Positions 36,530 to 45,440 of a DNA stretch of 64,000 nt are shown one piece after another. The translations under genes were made by a program, and so were the position numbers. Every line of letters begins with the position of its first letter. The first letter of the stretch is position 1. Below the pieces are notes generated by a model. The model was not told where the DNA came from. It made no database searches and saw only the letters and a program-made list of their open reading frames with translations. Origin of the DNA: Bradyrhizobium murdochi. GTDB lineage: Bacteria; Pseudomonadota; Alphaproteobacteria; Rhizobiales; Xanthobacteraceae. The stretch spans positions 186,269 through 250,268 of the forward strand of contig NZ_AXAU01000003.1 in assembly GCF_000472965.1 (NCBI RefSeq). The letters run 5' to 3'.

Positions 36530-37321
36530 TCAGGATTCGCCGCGCCAGAATGCGGTCTGCAGGGGCAACTGGTGTTTGATCATCGCGACGCCATCAACCA
36601 CCTTCAGGCCGCGCGCGGCGCAAGCTTGCATGAACTCGGTCCGGCGGGCGGCAATGATATCGAATACGGCGCAATCATCCGGCAGCCTCGCGGGATTCAT
36701 CGGCAGGGCGTCCGTCTCGCGAAGTCCGAGCGAGGTGGCGTTGACGAGCAGGCCGGCGTCGTCGAATTCTTCGTCCAGGTTGATCTCGAGATCGGCAAAA
36801 CGGCCGCGGAGTTTTTGGGCGAGGATTTTGACCGGCCCTGGCGTTTCGTTCAGGATTTGCAGCCGCCTCGCGCCTGCGGCAGCCAGTGCGTGACAGATCG
36901 CGCGGCCGGCTCCCCCCGCCCCGATCACGACGCAGCGGCGGTCGGGGTCGAATATCCGCTCCTCGCGCGCCGCATTCAGGAAACCGCCGCCATCGAAGGA
37001 TTCGCCGACCAGCCGTCCACCGGCCTCGATCCGGATCGTGTTGACGACGCCTTCGAACTCGGCGGCCGGCCCGACCGCATCGCACAGCTCGAACGCCGCC
37101 GGCTTGTGCGGCATCGTGAGATTGAAGCCGGCGACGCTCGGCGATTTCGCGAGCGTGCGGATCGTCTCAGAAAGATGTTGCGGCGCGATGTCGAGCGGCA
37201 CCATGTGCCAGTCCAGCCCATTGCCCTGGAAGTAAGGCGTGTAATGGCGGGGCGCGCCGACATGGCCGGCCGGATGGGCAAAGATGAATACAAATCGTGA
37301 AGCACCGGTCGGAAGCCGCAT
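36530..37321 (-). CDS. AroE-family dehydrogenase with altered shikimate-binding site
   Basis: A 263-residue protein of the shikimate/quinate dehydrogenase family. The catalytic Lys73 (TMPHKPAAF), Asp110 (ESFDGGGF) and the NADP loop GAGGAGR (134-140) are present. In true shikimate dehydrogenases the carboxylate is held by two serines in the motif H-S-x-S-P; here the motif is H20-V-G-A-P24, so both serines are gone. I infer another hydroxy- or keto-acid substrate. ATG 37321 lies five bases after the permease stop, making it the fourth gene of the carbohydrate-type ABC operon, which may import its substrate. Confidence 0.85.
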   Translation of the reverse strand: MRLPTGASRFVFIFAHPAGHVGAPRHYTPYFQGNGLDWHMVPLDIAPQHLSETIRTLAKSPSVAGFNLTMPHKPAAFELCDAVGPAAEFEGVVNTIRIEAGGRLVGESFDGGGFLNAAREERIFDPDRRCVVIGAGGAGRAICHALAAAGARRLQILNETPGPVKILAQKLRGRFADLEINLDEEFDDAGLLVNATSLGLRETDALPMNPARLPDDCAVFDIIAARRTEFMQACAARGLKVVDGVAMIKHQLPLQTAFWRGES

Positions 37322-37326
37322 CGCTC

Positions 37327-38178
37327 TCACCCTTTCACGGCGCCCGCCGTCAGCCCGCTCACCAGATAGCGGCGCACGGCGAGCGAGAAAATCAGGACCG
37401 GCGCCATCACCAGCGAGCCACCCGCGGCGATCTTGCCCCACTCCCATCCCTCGTAGTTCATGAAGTTGACCACGGCGACCGGCGCGGTGCGCGCGTTGGT
37501 CCGCGTCAGGATCAGCGCAAAGAAGAAGTCGTTCCAGGCGTAGAGGAAGCACAGGATCGCGGTGGCGGCGATGCCGGGCGCGACCATCGGCAGCACGATC
37601 TGGAGGAAGACGACCCGTGTCGACGCGCCGTCGACCAGCGCCGCCTCTTCCAGCGACGACGGCACGGTTTCAAAAAACGGCTGCATCATCCAGATCACCA
37701 GCGGCAGGTTGAAGCTGGTGTAGACCAGCACCAGCCCGGTGACGGTGTCGAGCAGCCCGATCCAGCGATAGAACAGGAAGAACGGTATCGTGAATGCGAT
37801 CGGCGGCGCCATCCGCGTCACCAGGATGGCAAAGCTCAGCGCGTGCTTTCCCCGCCCTGCCCAGCGCGACAACGCATAGGCTGCGGGCACTCCGAGAATG
37901 AGCGCCAGCGCCGTGGAGAATGACGCACTCATCAGGCTGTTGACAAAGGAAGCCGCGAACGCGCCTTGCCAGAGCGAGGCATAATTTTGCAGCGTTGGCG
38001 TGAAGATCAAGGGCGGCGGAAACTGCAGGATCAGGTCGTTGGACTTAAAGCTCATCTGCAAGAGCCAGAGGAACGGCGACAGCAGCATGATCAGCGTCAC
38101 GCCGATCGCAACGAGCCGGCGCGGGCTGGCCGAACGGCGGACCGGGCCAATCATGCTCCCACTCTTGCCTCCACTCAT
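37327..38178 (-). CDS. ABC transporter permease, carbohydrate uptake family 1 (MalG-like)
   Basis: A 283-residue inner-membrane subunit. Six predicted helices, N-terminal IAIGVTLIMLLSPFLWLLQMSF-like segment and the EAA motif EEAALVDGASTRVVFLQIVLP. It ends with AVRRYLVSGLTAGAVKG, the classic tail of MalG/UgpE proteins. ATG 38178 overlaps the stop of the partner permease by ATGA. No ATP-binding gene follows; aroE-like comes next. Confidence 0.9.
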   Translation of the reverse strand: MSGGKSGSMIGPVRRSASPRRLVAIGVTLIMLLSPFLWLLQMSFKSNDLILQFPPPLIFTPTLQNYASLWQGAFAASFVNSLMSASFSTALALILGVPAAYALSRWAGRGKHALSFAILVTRMAPPIAFTIPFFLFYRWIGLLDTVTGLVLVYTSFNLPLVIWMMQPFFETVPSSLEEAALVDGASTRVVFLQIVLPMVAPGIAATAILCFLYAWNDFFFALILTRTNARTAPVAVVNFMNYEGWEWGKIAAGGSLVMAPVLIFSLAVRRYLVSGLTAGAVKG

Positions 38179-39074
38179 GCCATGGCCTCGCGGCGGCGGC
38201 CCATCCACACCACACCGAGGCTGACCGCGACGACGAGCAGCAGCATCACGATCGTGACCGAACTGGAGTAGCCGATTTCGTTGAAGTCGAATGCGAGCAG
38301 ATAGGCATAATAGTTGGTCACCTCGGTGACGCTGCCCGGCCCGCCGCCGGTCAAGAGGAACACCAGCGGAAACGCCTTGACGCTGTCGATCAGGCGAAAC
38401 ATGCCCGAGATGACCAGGATCGGCGTGATGAAGGGCAGCGTGATGTAGAAGAAGATCTGCAGCCGGTTGGCACCGTCGACCAGGGCAGCTTCGGAAAATT
38501 CCTCCGGAATGGTCTGCAGCGCGGCCAATATCATCAGGAAGGTGAAGGGCATCCATTCCCAGGTGTCGGCGATGATGATCGCGGTCAGCGCGAAATCGAC
38601 GCTCGAAGTCAGCGACGGCATGGTCACGTTGAGCAGGCTTGCGGCGTAGTAGAGCGGGCTGATGTCGGGCGTGTAAATCAGCTTCCAGATGATCGCCACG
38701 ACGATCGGCGGCAGCACCATCGGAATCAGGAACAGGGTGCGGGCGAATTCCACGATGCGCGACTGCGTGTGCAGCAATAGCGCCAACAGCATGCCTAACA
38801 GGACCTGCAACAGCACGCCCCAGAACGACAGCTTGGCCTGCACCCATAGCGAATTGACGAAGCGCGGGTCGCCCGGGAGCAGGCGATAGTTCCGCAAGGG
38901 CGAAGAGAAATCGGTCGACGATCCCGGATTGACCAGTTGGAACGGCGTCAGGCTGGTCACGACAAGATAGATCGCAGGCAAGCCTGCGATCACGAACAAC
39001 ACGATCAGGCTCGGCGCCAGCGCGATGCGATTGAAGCGGCGGCGCTCGGCGTCGACCAGTCCTTCTCCGCTCAA
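38175..39074 (-). CDS. ABC transporter permease, carbohydrate uptake family 1 (MalF/UgpA-like)
   Basis: A 299-residue permease with an N-terminal helix LAPSLIVLFVIAGLPAIYLV, the family loop TSLTPFQL and the EAA motif SEAALVDGANRLQIFFYITLP. Start and stop both overlap the neighbouring genes by four bases, so binding protein, permease 1 and permease 2 are made together. Confidence 0.9.
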   Translation of the reverse strand: MSGEGLVDAERRRFNRIALAPSLIVLFVIAGLPAIYLVVTSLTPFQLVNPGSSTDFSSPLRNYRLLPGDPRFVNSLWVQAKLSFWGVLLQVLLGMLLALLLHTQSRIVEFARTLFLIPMVLPPIVVAIIWKLIYTPDISPLYYAASLLNVTMPSLTSSVDFALTAIIIADTWEWMPFTFLMILAALQTIPEEFSEAALVDGANRLQIFFYITLPFITPILVISGMFRLIDSVKAFPLVFLLTGGGPGSVTEVTNYYAYLLAFDFNEIGYSSSVTIVMLLLVVAVSLGVVWMGRRREAMA

Positions 39075-40435
39075 AGCGCGGTCCCGGCGCGGCGGAGATT
39101 GGCGACTGCCTGCTCCTGCGCTGCGTTCATCGCAGCCTGGGCTGCAAGCTGCCCGGTCGCCACCTGCTCGAACGCCTTGTTGAGAACATCGCCAACGATC
39201 GGGAACTCCTTCACCGTGCGATAGGCCATGTAGTTCTCGCCCTTGGCCGGCAGCCCCAGCACTTCGAGATAGAGCGCACCAAGGTCCTGCCCGTTGACCG
39301 TGTTCAGCTTGCGGTATTCCTCACTCTCGATCACGGATCTGCGGCAGACAGAAGAATGGCCGTGCTCCTTGACCAGCCGCATCGAGATTTCGGGGCTGAG
39401 CGCCCATTTGATGAATTCCCACGCCGCTTTCTTGTTCTTGGCATTCTTGGGAATGCCGAGGCCCTGGCTGTTGGCGGCCGGGTAGTCGTGCACCGGCCCG
39501 GCGGGCATCCTGACGACGCGTGATGTGTCTTTCACCTTGCTGTCGTTCGAGAGCAGGATCGGAGTAATCCAGGCGCTGGAATGAATGAAGATGTTGGAGC
39601 GGCCGGTCATGTGGGATTGCCGCGCCTGATCCTCGGTGTAAGTGAGTACGCCCTTCGGCGCGTAGTTCTTCAGAAGGTTCGCGTAATATTCAACAGCTTG
39701 AATCGCTTCCGGCGAGTTCAGCGTCGGCATGATGTCGGCAGGCGGCTTGCGGAAGATGTTGCCGCCAAAGCCCTGGATATAGGGCGGCAGGCACCAGTGA
39801 TGGAGCTGGAAGCTGACGATGCCGTTGACGTTGTCGGTGCCGTTGATCTCGGCGCAGACCTGCTGCAATTCGGCAAAGGTCCTGGGAATCTTGAGTCCCT
39901 TTTTCTCCATCAGGTCCATGCGCGACAGGCCCATCACCATGGCCCCGCCTTCCCAGGAATAGCCGTAGGTGGCGCCCTTGGCGTCGCGGTACGGGACCTG
40001 CGCGCCCTCGACGAAATCCTTCGGATTCCATCCCGCTGGCGTCAGATTTGGATCAGTGGTGAATTCGTCGAGATTGGCGAGCAAGCCGGCCGCCACCCAG
40101 CGCGCGGCCAGGATGAAGGTGACGTTGACGAAATCGAACGCCGAGCCGCCCGACGACAATTCGAGATTGGCCTGCTGGTTGTAGACCGGAAACGCCGAGA
40201 GCTGCAGATCAACCTTCATGCCGGTCTGCGCCTCGAACTCCGGGATGTAGTTCTGCAGCAGCGTGAAAAAGCGGTGCTGAAAGGACGCGCCGCGCAGCGT
40301 GACGCCGGCAAATGGTTTTGTTTGTGCAATGGCTGGCAGCGGAAATGCGGCGGCGCCGAGGGCGGCGGCGCCGGTCTGAAGCAGCGCCCGGCGGCTGAAG
40401 CCCGCGGATTTATGGCTCGAATTCTTCTTGGTCAT
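39071..40435 (-). CDS. ABC transporter substrate-binding protein, extracellular solute-binding family 1
   Basis: A 454-residue binding protein for a sugar-like ligand. The N-terminus has a Tat signal (GFSRRALLQTGAAALGAAAF, cleavage after AIAQ). Typical blocks are GMKVDLQLSAFPVYNQQANL and AWEFIKWALSPEISMRLV. ATG 40435 follows AGGGAGGG; the open frame runs upstream through the promoter. It is first in a minus-strand operon behind a good sigma70-type promoter and is divergent from a GntR regulator. Ligand could be a sugar, polyol or sugar acid. Confidence 0.9.
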   Translation of the reverse strand: MTKKNSSHKSAGFSRRALLQTGAAALGAAAFPLPAIAQTKPFAGVTLRGASFQHRFFTLLQNYIPEFEAQTGMKVDLQLSAFPVYNQQANLELSSGGSAFDFVNVTFILAARWVAAGLLANLDEFTTDPNLTPAGWNPKDFVEGAQVPYRDAKGATYGYSWEGGAMVMGLSRMDLMEKKGLKIPRTFAELQQVCAEINGTDNVNGIVSFQLHHWCLPPYIQGFGGNIFRKPPADIMPTLNSPEAIQAVEYYANLLKNYAPKGVLTYTEDQARQSHMTGRSNIFIHSSAWITPILLSNDSKVKDTSRVVRMPAGPVHDYPAANSQGLGIPKNAKNKKAAWEFIKWALSPEISMRLVKEHGHSSVCRRSVIESEEYRKLNTVNGQDLGALYLEVLGLPAKGENYMAYRTVKEFPIVGDVLNKAFEQVATGQLAAQAAMNAAQEQAVANLRRAGTAL

Positions 40436-40462
40436 GGCACCCTCCCTGACAGTCTTTTGGAC

Positions 40463-40491
40463 AATATGACCGACATAAAAATTTCTGTCAA
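40463..40491 (-). promoter_or_regulatory. Sigma70-type promoter for the carbohydrate ABC operon
   Basis: Read on the minus strand, TTGACA (40486-40491) is separated by exactly 17 bases from CATATT (40463-40468), about 28 bases upstream of the ATG. The spacer contains GACA and TGTC in inverted orientation, which could be bound by the divergent GntR protein. Confidence 0.55.
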
Positions 40492-40574
40492 AAGGAGGCT
40501 TCTCCCGCATACACTATTTTTATGACGTGAATTGACATCGCATCGCAATAAAGCAGACAATATTATTTCAAGGC

Positions 40575-41348
40575 TTGAGGGTCCACGATTTGCCCAGGGA
40601 CGTCGAACTCCGTCAGTCCACCACCCACGTCGCGCGGGAAATCGCCAAGCTCATCGTCTCCGGCACGTGGCAGGAGGGAAGCACGCTGCCGCGTGAGATC
40701 GAGCTCGCCTCGCAATTCGACGTCAGCCGCACCTCGATCCGGGAGTCTCTCTCCATTCTCAAGGCCAAGGGATTGATCGCGGCCCGCCAGAAGGCCGGCA
40801 CACATGTGCGCGAGCGGATCAATTGGAACATGCTGGACGCCGAGCTCCTGGAATGGACCTGGGCAGAACGGCCGAGCGAAGAGTTCGCCCGGCAGCTTAT
40901 GCAGGTGCGCCGGATCGTGGAGCCGGAGGCCTGCGCGATCTGCGCCGAGCGTGGCTCGGATGTCGACCTCGCCCGTATCGAACGGGCCTATCGCGAGATG
41001 GACGCCGCCGGCATGGATAGCCGCGCCTATTCCGAGCCCGACCTTCGCTTTCACCGCGGCATCCTGACCGCGACGGGCAATGATTTCCTGGTCGCGTTCG
41101 GCGCCACCGTCGAGGCTGCGCTGCGCATGTCGTTCGAACTGTCCACCTTGAATCCCGGCGCGCCGCGCAAAAGCCTGCCCTATCACCGCGCGATCCTCGA
41201 CGAGATCTGGGCACGCAATCCCGACGGCGCGCGCCGCGCGATGCACCGCCTGATGGACCTGACCGAACGCAATATCACTTCTGCCCTGTCACGCCGCAAA
41301 ACTGGCGAGACGGTCGCAGCGGAAACCGGACGTCAAGACGGCGTGTAA
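40575..41348 (+). CDS. GntR-family transcriptional regulator, FCD subfamily
   Basis: A 257-residue regulator with winged helix-turn-helix (EIELASQFDVSRTSIRESLSILKAKG, about residues 40-65) and a C-terminal FCD domain. FCD ligand residues are visible in DLRFHRGILTATGN and YHRAILDEIW. The start given is TTG at 40575 with a weak AAGG site; a later start within the first residues is possible. It is divergent from the carbohydrate ABC operon and so probably controls it, as galactonate/gluconate regulators (DgoR type) do. Confidence 0.85.
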   Translation: MRVHDLPRDVELRQSTTHVAREIAKLIVSGTWQEGSTLPREIELASQFDVSRTSIRESLSILKAKGLIAARQKAGTHVRERINWNMLDAELLEWTWAERPSEEFARQLMQVRRIVEPEACAICAERGSDVDLARIERAYREMDAAGMDSRAYSEPDLRFHRGILTATGNDFLVAFGATVEAALRMSFELSTLNPGAPRKSLPYHRAILDEIWARNPDGARRAMHRLMDLTERNITSALSRRKTGETVAAETGRQDGV

Positions 41349-41428
41349 ACGCAAGTCCCTAAGCGCTTGCATTCCCTGAACGATGCGCGTTTCATTCGGA
41401 TCAAGCAACAACGTCCGGGGAAACACAA

Positions 41429-42502
41429 ATGCCCGCAAGAATCATCGGGATGATCGGCACCCAGCAGGAGGGCGTCGCGGTTCACCTGATCAAGGGACAG
41501 ATTTCCCGCCAATGGGTGATCGACTTCACTCGCCTGCATGAGCAGTGGAACTACGATGCCGTTCTTGTCGGCTATTACGCCTCCGCCGCCGAAGGATTTG
41601 CGATTGCGCTCTATGCGGCCGACCACACCGAGCGGATCAAGTTCCTGATCGCACACCGGCCGGGCTCGGTGGCCCCGGCCCTAGCCGCGCGGCAAGTCGC
41701 GACCTTCGACCAGCTCACGCAGGGCCGGATGGCACTGCATATCATCGCCGGCACCAGCGATGCGGACCAGGCGAGCGAAGGCGACTTCCTGCCCAAGAAT
41801 GAGCGCTATCGCCGTGCCGGCGAATATCTGGAGGTGATGCAAAAACTCTGGACCAGCGACAGCCCGATCGATCACAGGGGTGAGTTCTACCGCGTCGAGG
41901 GCGGTTTCTCCGATATCAAGCCCTACCAGCAGCCCTTCCCTCCGCTGTTCTTCGGCGGCTCGTCGGAGGGCGCGCTAGAGATGGGCGCCAAACATTGCGA
42001 CGTGTTCGCAATTTTCGGCGAGCCGCTGAAGGAAACGCGAGAACGGGTGCAGGATTTCCGCCGCCGAGCAGCCGCCTTTGGGCGCAGTGTCGGCTTCAAC
42101 ATGTCGCTGCGGCCGATCATGGCGGACAGCGAAGGCGCGGCGTGGAACAAGGCGAACGCGCTGCTGGCGGATGTCGAGCGCAAGACCGGTGCCGCGCCGC
42201 AGCCGACCAATCATTCCGCCGAACGCCTGCTCGGCTACGCCGCGCGCGGCGACGTCCATGACGAGCGGCTATGGATGGGGATTGCGCGTGCCACCGGCGC
42301 GCCCGGCAATACGTCATGCCTGGTTGGAACGCCCGAGCAGATCGCGGCAGCAGTGCTGGAATATTACCGGCTCGGCATTCATTCCTTCCTGCTGCGCGGC
42401 TTCGAGAATCCGCACGACACGATGGCGATCGGCCGCGACTTGATTCCACTCATCAAGCAAGGCGCGCTGGCGATCGACCGGCAGGTCGAAGCCGCCGAAT
42501 AG
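41429..42502 (+). CDS. LLM class flavin-dependent monooxygenase (SsuD-like)
   Basis: A 357-residue luciferase-like TIM-barrel enzyme that uses reduced FMN and oxygen. Conserved features: IKFLIAHRPGSVAPALAARQ, MALHIIAGTSDADQASEGDF, RYRRAGEYLEVMQKLWTSD and PPLFFGGSSEGALEMGAKH. These place it with alkanesulfonate and pyrimidine/EDTA-type monooxygenases. ATG 41429 follows GGGG. A flavin reductase gene is not adjacent; the quinone oxidoreductase downstream could use the products or supply electrons. The substrate is unknown. Confidence 0.87.
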   Translation: MPARIIGMIGTQQEGVAVHLIKGQISRQWVIDFTRLHEQWNYDAVLVGYYASAAEGFAIALYAADHTERIKFLIAHRPGSVAPALAARQVATFDQLTQGRMALHIIAGTSDADQASEGDFLPKNERYRRAGEYLEVMQKLWTSDSPIDHRGEFYRVEGGFSDIKPYQQPFPPLFFGGSSEGALEMGAKHCDVFAIFGEPLKETRERVQDFRRRAAAFGRSVGFNMSLRPIMADSEGAAWNKANALLADVERKTGAAPQPTNHSAERLLGYAARGDVHDERLWMGIARATGAPGNTSCLVGTPEQIAAAVLEYYRLGIHSFLLRGFENPHDTMAIGRDLIPLIKQGALAIDRQVEAAE

Positions 42503-42586
42503 AGTTCACCTCAAGTATCCGCAGGCACCTCAAGACACCGGCGCAAGGTCTTGGGACATGAAGAGAAAACGCATGAAAGAATTTGC

Positions 42587-43564
42587 ATGAAGGCGGTCGT
42601 TGTCGAGAACTACAATTCGATCGACGGTATCTCGATCAAGGAGATCGATACGCCCGGCCTCGCCGCGGGCGAAGTCCGCGTCAGGATCGGCGCCGCGGCA
42701 GTCGGCTTCGTCGATGGCTTGAAGGTGCAGGGCCTTTATCAGACGAAGGACCCGCTGCCGTTCGTGCCGGGAACGGAGTTTGCCGGAACGGTCGATGCCG
42801 TTGCCGATAATATCGGCGCGTTCAAGCCGGGCATGCCGGTGATCGGCATGGCCCGTTCCGGCGCGCTGGCCGAATATATCTCGGTGCCGTCTGCGGCGCT
42901 CCAGCACCTGCCGCCACAAGTTCCGTTCGAGGCGGGCGCGTCGTTTCAAGCCAACTATCTGACCGGGCTTTACGCGCTGGATGCCCGCGCGTCGCTGCGC
43001 GAAGGCGAGATATTGCTGGTGCTGGGCGCGGCCGGCGGCGTCGGCATCGCCGCCGTCCAGATCGGCAGACTGATGGGCGCGCGGGTGATCGCCGCGGCCT
43101 CAACGCCGGAAAAGCGCGACTTCGCGGTCCGTCACGGCGCCGATCAGACCATCGACTACACCCAGGCGGATTGGCGGGAGACGCTGAAGGAACTGACCGG
43201 CGGGCATGGCCCGGATGTCATTTTCGATCCCGTCGGTGGCGAAGTATCGCTGCAGGCGTTCCGCTCGATCGCCTGGCGCGGGCGGCACCTCGTCGTCGGA
43301 TTCGCCTCCGGCACCATTCCAGCGCTGGCGTTCAACCTGCCGCTGCTCAAGGGCGGCGCGCTGCTCGGCGTCGACCTCGCCCAGATCCAGAAGCGCGAGC
43401 CGGAGACGCACACCCGCCTGATGGCGCAATTGTTCGACTGGCTGGCATCGGGAAAATTGCAGCCCGTGGTCGGCAAGATCGTGCCGTTCGAGAATTTCCG
43501 CGAGGCGTTCAAGACCATGCAGTCGCGATCGGCGCTCGGCAAGATGATTGTGAAGTTCGGCTGA
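42587..43564 (+). CDS. NADPH:quinone oxidoreductase (zinc-independent MDR)
   Basis: A 325-residue medium-chain reductase with a GroES-like N-terminal half and a Rossmann C-terminal half. The cofactor loop is LLVLGAAGGVGIAAVQIG. The zinc cysteines of alcohol dehydrogenases are absent, as in QOR/YhdH proteins. MKAVVVENYNSIDGISIKEI sets the start; an upstream in-frame extension has no family similarity. It is 85 bp after the LLM gene and 30 bp before the DUF2889 gene, all on the plus strand. Confidence 0.88.
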   Translation: MKAVVVENYNSIDGISIKEIDTPGLAAGEVRVRIGAAAVGFVDGLKVQGLYQTKDPLPFVPGTEFAGTVDAVADNIGAFKPGMPVIGMARSGALAEYISVPSAALQHLPPQVPFEAGASFQANYLTGLYALDARASLREGEILLVLGAAGGVGIAAVQIGRLMGARVIAAASTPEKRDFAVRHGADQTIDYTQADWRETLKELTGGHGPDVIFDPVGGEVSLQAFRSIAWRGRHLVVGFASGTIPALAFNLPLLKGGALLGVDLAQIQKREPETHTRLMAQLFDWLASGKLQPVVGKIVPFENFREAFKTMQSRSALGKMIVKFG

Positions 43565-43593
43565 AGCGACGCATCGAAGCAGGATACGAACCG

Positions 43594-44175
43594 ATGTCTC
43601 TGGAAAACGGCAAGCCATCGCGTCGCCTGATGCACACGCGGTCGGTCGAATGCGAAGGCTTTCTGCGGGATGACGGGCTCTGGGAAGTCGAAGCGTGGCT
43701 GCGGGATACAAAGCCTTTCACCCAGCGTGCCGATCGTTTCCGCAGCGAACTGAAGCCGGGCGATCCCGTCCACGATATCGGCCTGCGGCTGGCGATCGAC
43801 GACGGCATGACCATCCGCGAGGCGGAGGCGATGATGCGCGCCACGCCCTACCCGACCTGCATCGAGGTCGAGCCGATCTTGCAGCGCTTGGTCGGCGAGC
43901 GCATAGGCCCCGGCTGGCGCGAGACGGTGCGACGCAAGATCGGCCGGATCGAGACCTGCACGCATCTCGCCGAATTGCTCGGCCCCGCCGTGACCACGCT
44001 GTACCAGACCATGTCCTATGGCAGAAATCCGGGAGGCCGCGATACGCTGGAGAACCAGCAGAACTCCGGCCAGCGTCCCTTCTTCATCGGCGGCTGCCAT
44101 TCCTGGCGCACCGACGGCCCCGTCGTCGCGGCGATGTTTCCGCAGTTCGCGACCAAGCCGGCGGCGCAGGATTAG
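43594..44175 (+). CDS. DUF2889 family protein
   Basis: A 193-residue protein matching the DUF2889 pattern: RRLMHTRSVECEGFLRDDGL, VEAWLRDTKPF, MTIREAEAMMRATPYPTCIE and GCHSWRTDGPVV. Members are often encoded beside carboxylic-acid or aromatic degradation genes; their function is not established. ATG 43594 has AGGAT upstream. Its stop codon overlaps the stop codon of the convergent SulP gene by two bases. Confidence 0.82.
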   Translation: MSLENGKPSRRLMHTRSVECEGFLRDDGLWEVEAWLRDTKPFTQRADRFRSELKPGDPVHDIGLRLAIDDGMTIREAEAMMRATPYPTCIEVEPILQRLVGERIGPGWRETVRRKIGRIETCTHLAELLGPAVTTLYQTMSYGRNPGGRDTLENQQNSGQRPFFIGGCHSWRTDGPVVAAMFPQFATKPAAQD

Positions 44176-45440
44176 GCGCGGACGCGATCGTAGATCGCAA
44201 ACGCCGCGGCCAAGGCGCAGCCGGCGATGATGCCAACCGTCAGGTCTTCGATCAGCGTCAGGCCGAAGGTTGCGATCAGCACCGCCGCGCTGCGCCAGTT
44301 GCGAAGCAGGCGCAGGAACTCCTCCTTCTCGGCCATATTCCAGCAGACGACGACCAGCACGCCCGCCAGCGCCGACAATGGGACAAAGCTTGCGAGCGGT
44401 GCTGCGGCCACCATGAACACCAGTACGAAGAGCGCATGGGTCATGCCGGAGACCGGGCTGCACGCCCCGGCACGGATATTGGTCGCGGTGCGGGCGATCG
44501 TGCCGGTGACGCTGATGCCGCCGAACAGAGCAGACGCGACGTTGGCGATGCCTTGCGCCACGACCTCCATGTTGTAGCGGTGCTTGCGCCCGGTCATGCC
44601 GTCGGCGACCTTTGCGGACAGCAGGCTTTCGACCGCCCCGAGCAGCGTGAAGGACAGCGCCGCCGGCAATACCTCGAGCACGGTCGCATAAGAAATCGCC
44701 GGCAGACGCGGTCCCGGTAATCCGTCCGGAAGCTGGCCGAAACGGCTGCCGATCGTCTCGACCGGCAGATGGAACAACCACGCAGCGACCGCGGCCAGCA
44801 CGACCGCGATCAGCATTCCTGGCGCATTCGGCGAAAGCCGCCGCACTATGAAGATCAGGGCCGCCGAGCCGATGCCGATCATGACCGCGGCCGGCGAGAT
44901 GGTCGGCAAGGACTGGCCGAGCATTGCAAGTTTGGGCAGCAGCGGCCCGGGTTCGGCAGCCGGAAGCTTCAGGCCGCCGAGATCCCGTAGCTGGCTAGCA
45001 AAGATCGTGACCGCGATGCCGCCGGTGAAGCCGACGGTCACCGCATGGGGGATATAACGGATCAGCGCGCCTAGCCGCAAAAGGCCGATCAGCGTCAGCA
45101 TGAAGCCGGAGATGAAAACCGTCAGCAGCAGCCCTTCCAGACCGAACCGCGTCACCGTGGCCGATACCAGGACGATGAACGCGCCGGCGGGACCGCCGAT
45201 CTGATAGCGGCTGCCGCCGAGCGCCGATACTAAAAAGCCGCCGATGACGGCGGCGTATAACCCCCGCTCGGGCGATACGCCCGAGGCGACGGCAATCGCC
45301 ATCGAGAGCGGGAGAGCGACAATCGCGACCGTGAGCGCCGCCAGCATGTCCTTCCGAAAGCTGGCAACACCGTAGCCCTCCGACAGAACGGTGATGAGCT
45401 TGGGTCGGTAATGATGGGCGGTGGCGGTACCGTCGGGCAT
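44172..45440 (-). CDS. SulP-family anion permease lacking the STAS domain
   Basis: A 422-residue carrier with 10 or more hydrophobic helices. Family signatures are SPERGLYAAVIGGFLVSALG and GGSRYQIGGPAGAFIVLVSA (the transport motif), and GLTLIEDLTVGIIAGCALAAAF near the end. Standard bacterial SulP proteins continue with a STAS domain and are about 550-570 residues; this one stops at AFAIYDRVRA, right at the convergent gene boundary. Substrate may be sulfate, bicarbonate or a dicarboxylate. The ribosome site before ATG 45440 is weak. Confidence 0.87.
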   Translation of the reverse strand: MPDGTATAHHYRPKLITVLSEGYGVASFRKDMLAALTVAIVALPLSMAIAVASGVSPERGLYAAVIGGFLVSALGGSRYQIGGPAGAFIVLVSATVTRFGLEGLLLTVFISGFMLTLIGLLRLGALIRYIPHAVTVGFTGGIAVTIFASQLRDLGGLKLPAAEPGPLLPKLAMLGQSLPTISPAAVMIGIGSAALIFIVRRLSPNAPGMLIAVVLAAVAAWLFHLPVETIGSRFGQLPDGLPGPRLPAISYATVLEVLPAALSFTLLGAVESLLSAKVADGMTGRKHRYNMEVVAQGIANVASALFGGISVTGTIARTATNIRAGACSPVSGMTHALFVLVFMVAAAPLASFVPLSALAGVLVVVCWNMAEKEEFLRLLRNWRSAAVLIATFGLTLIEDLTVGIIAGCALAAAFAIYDRVRA

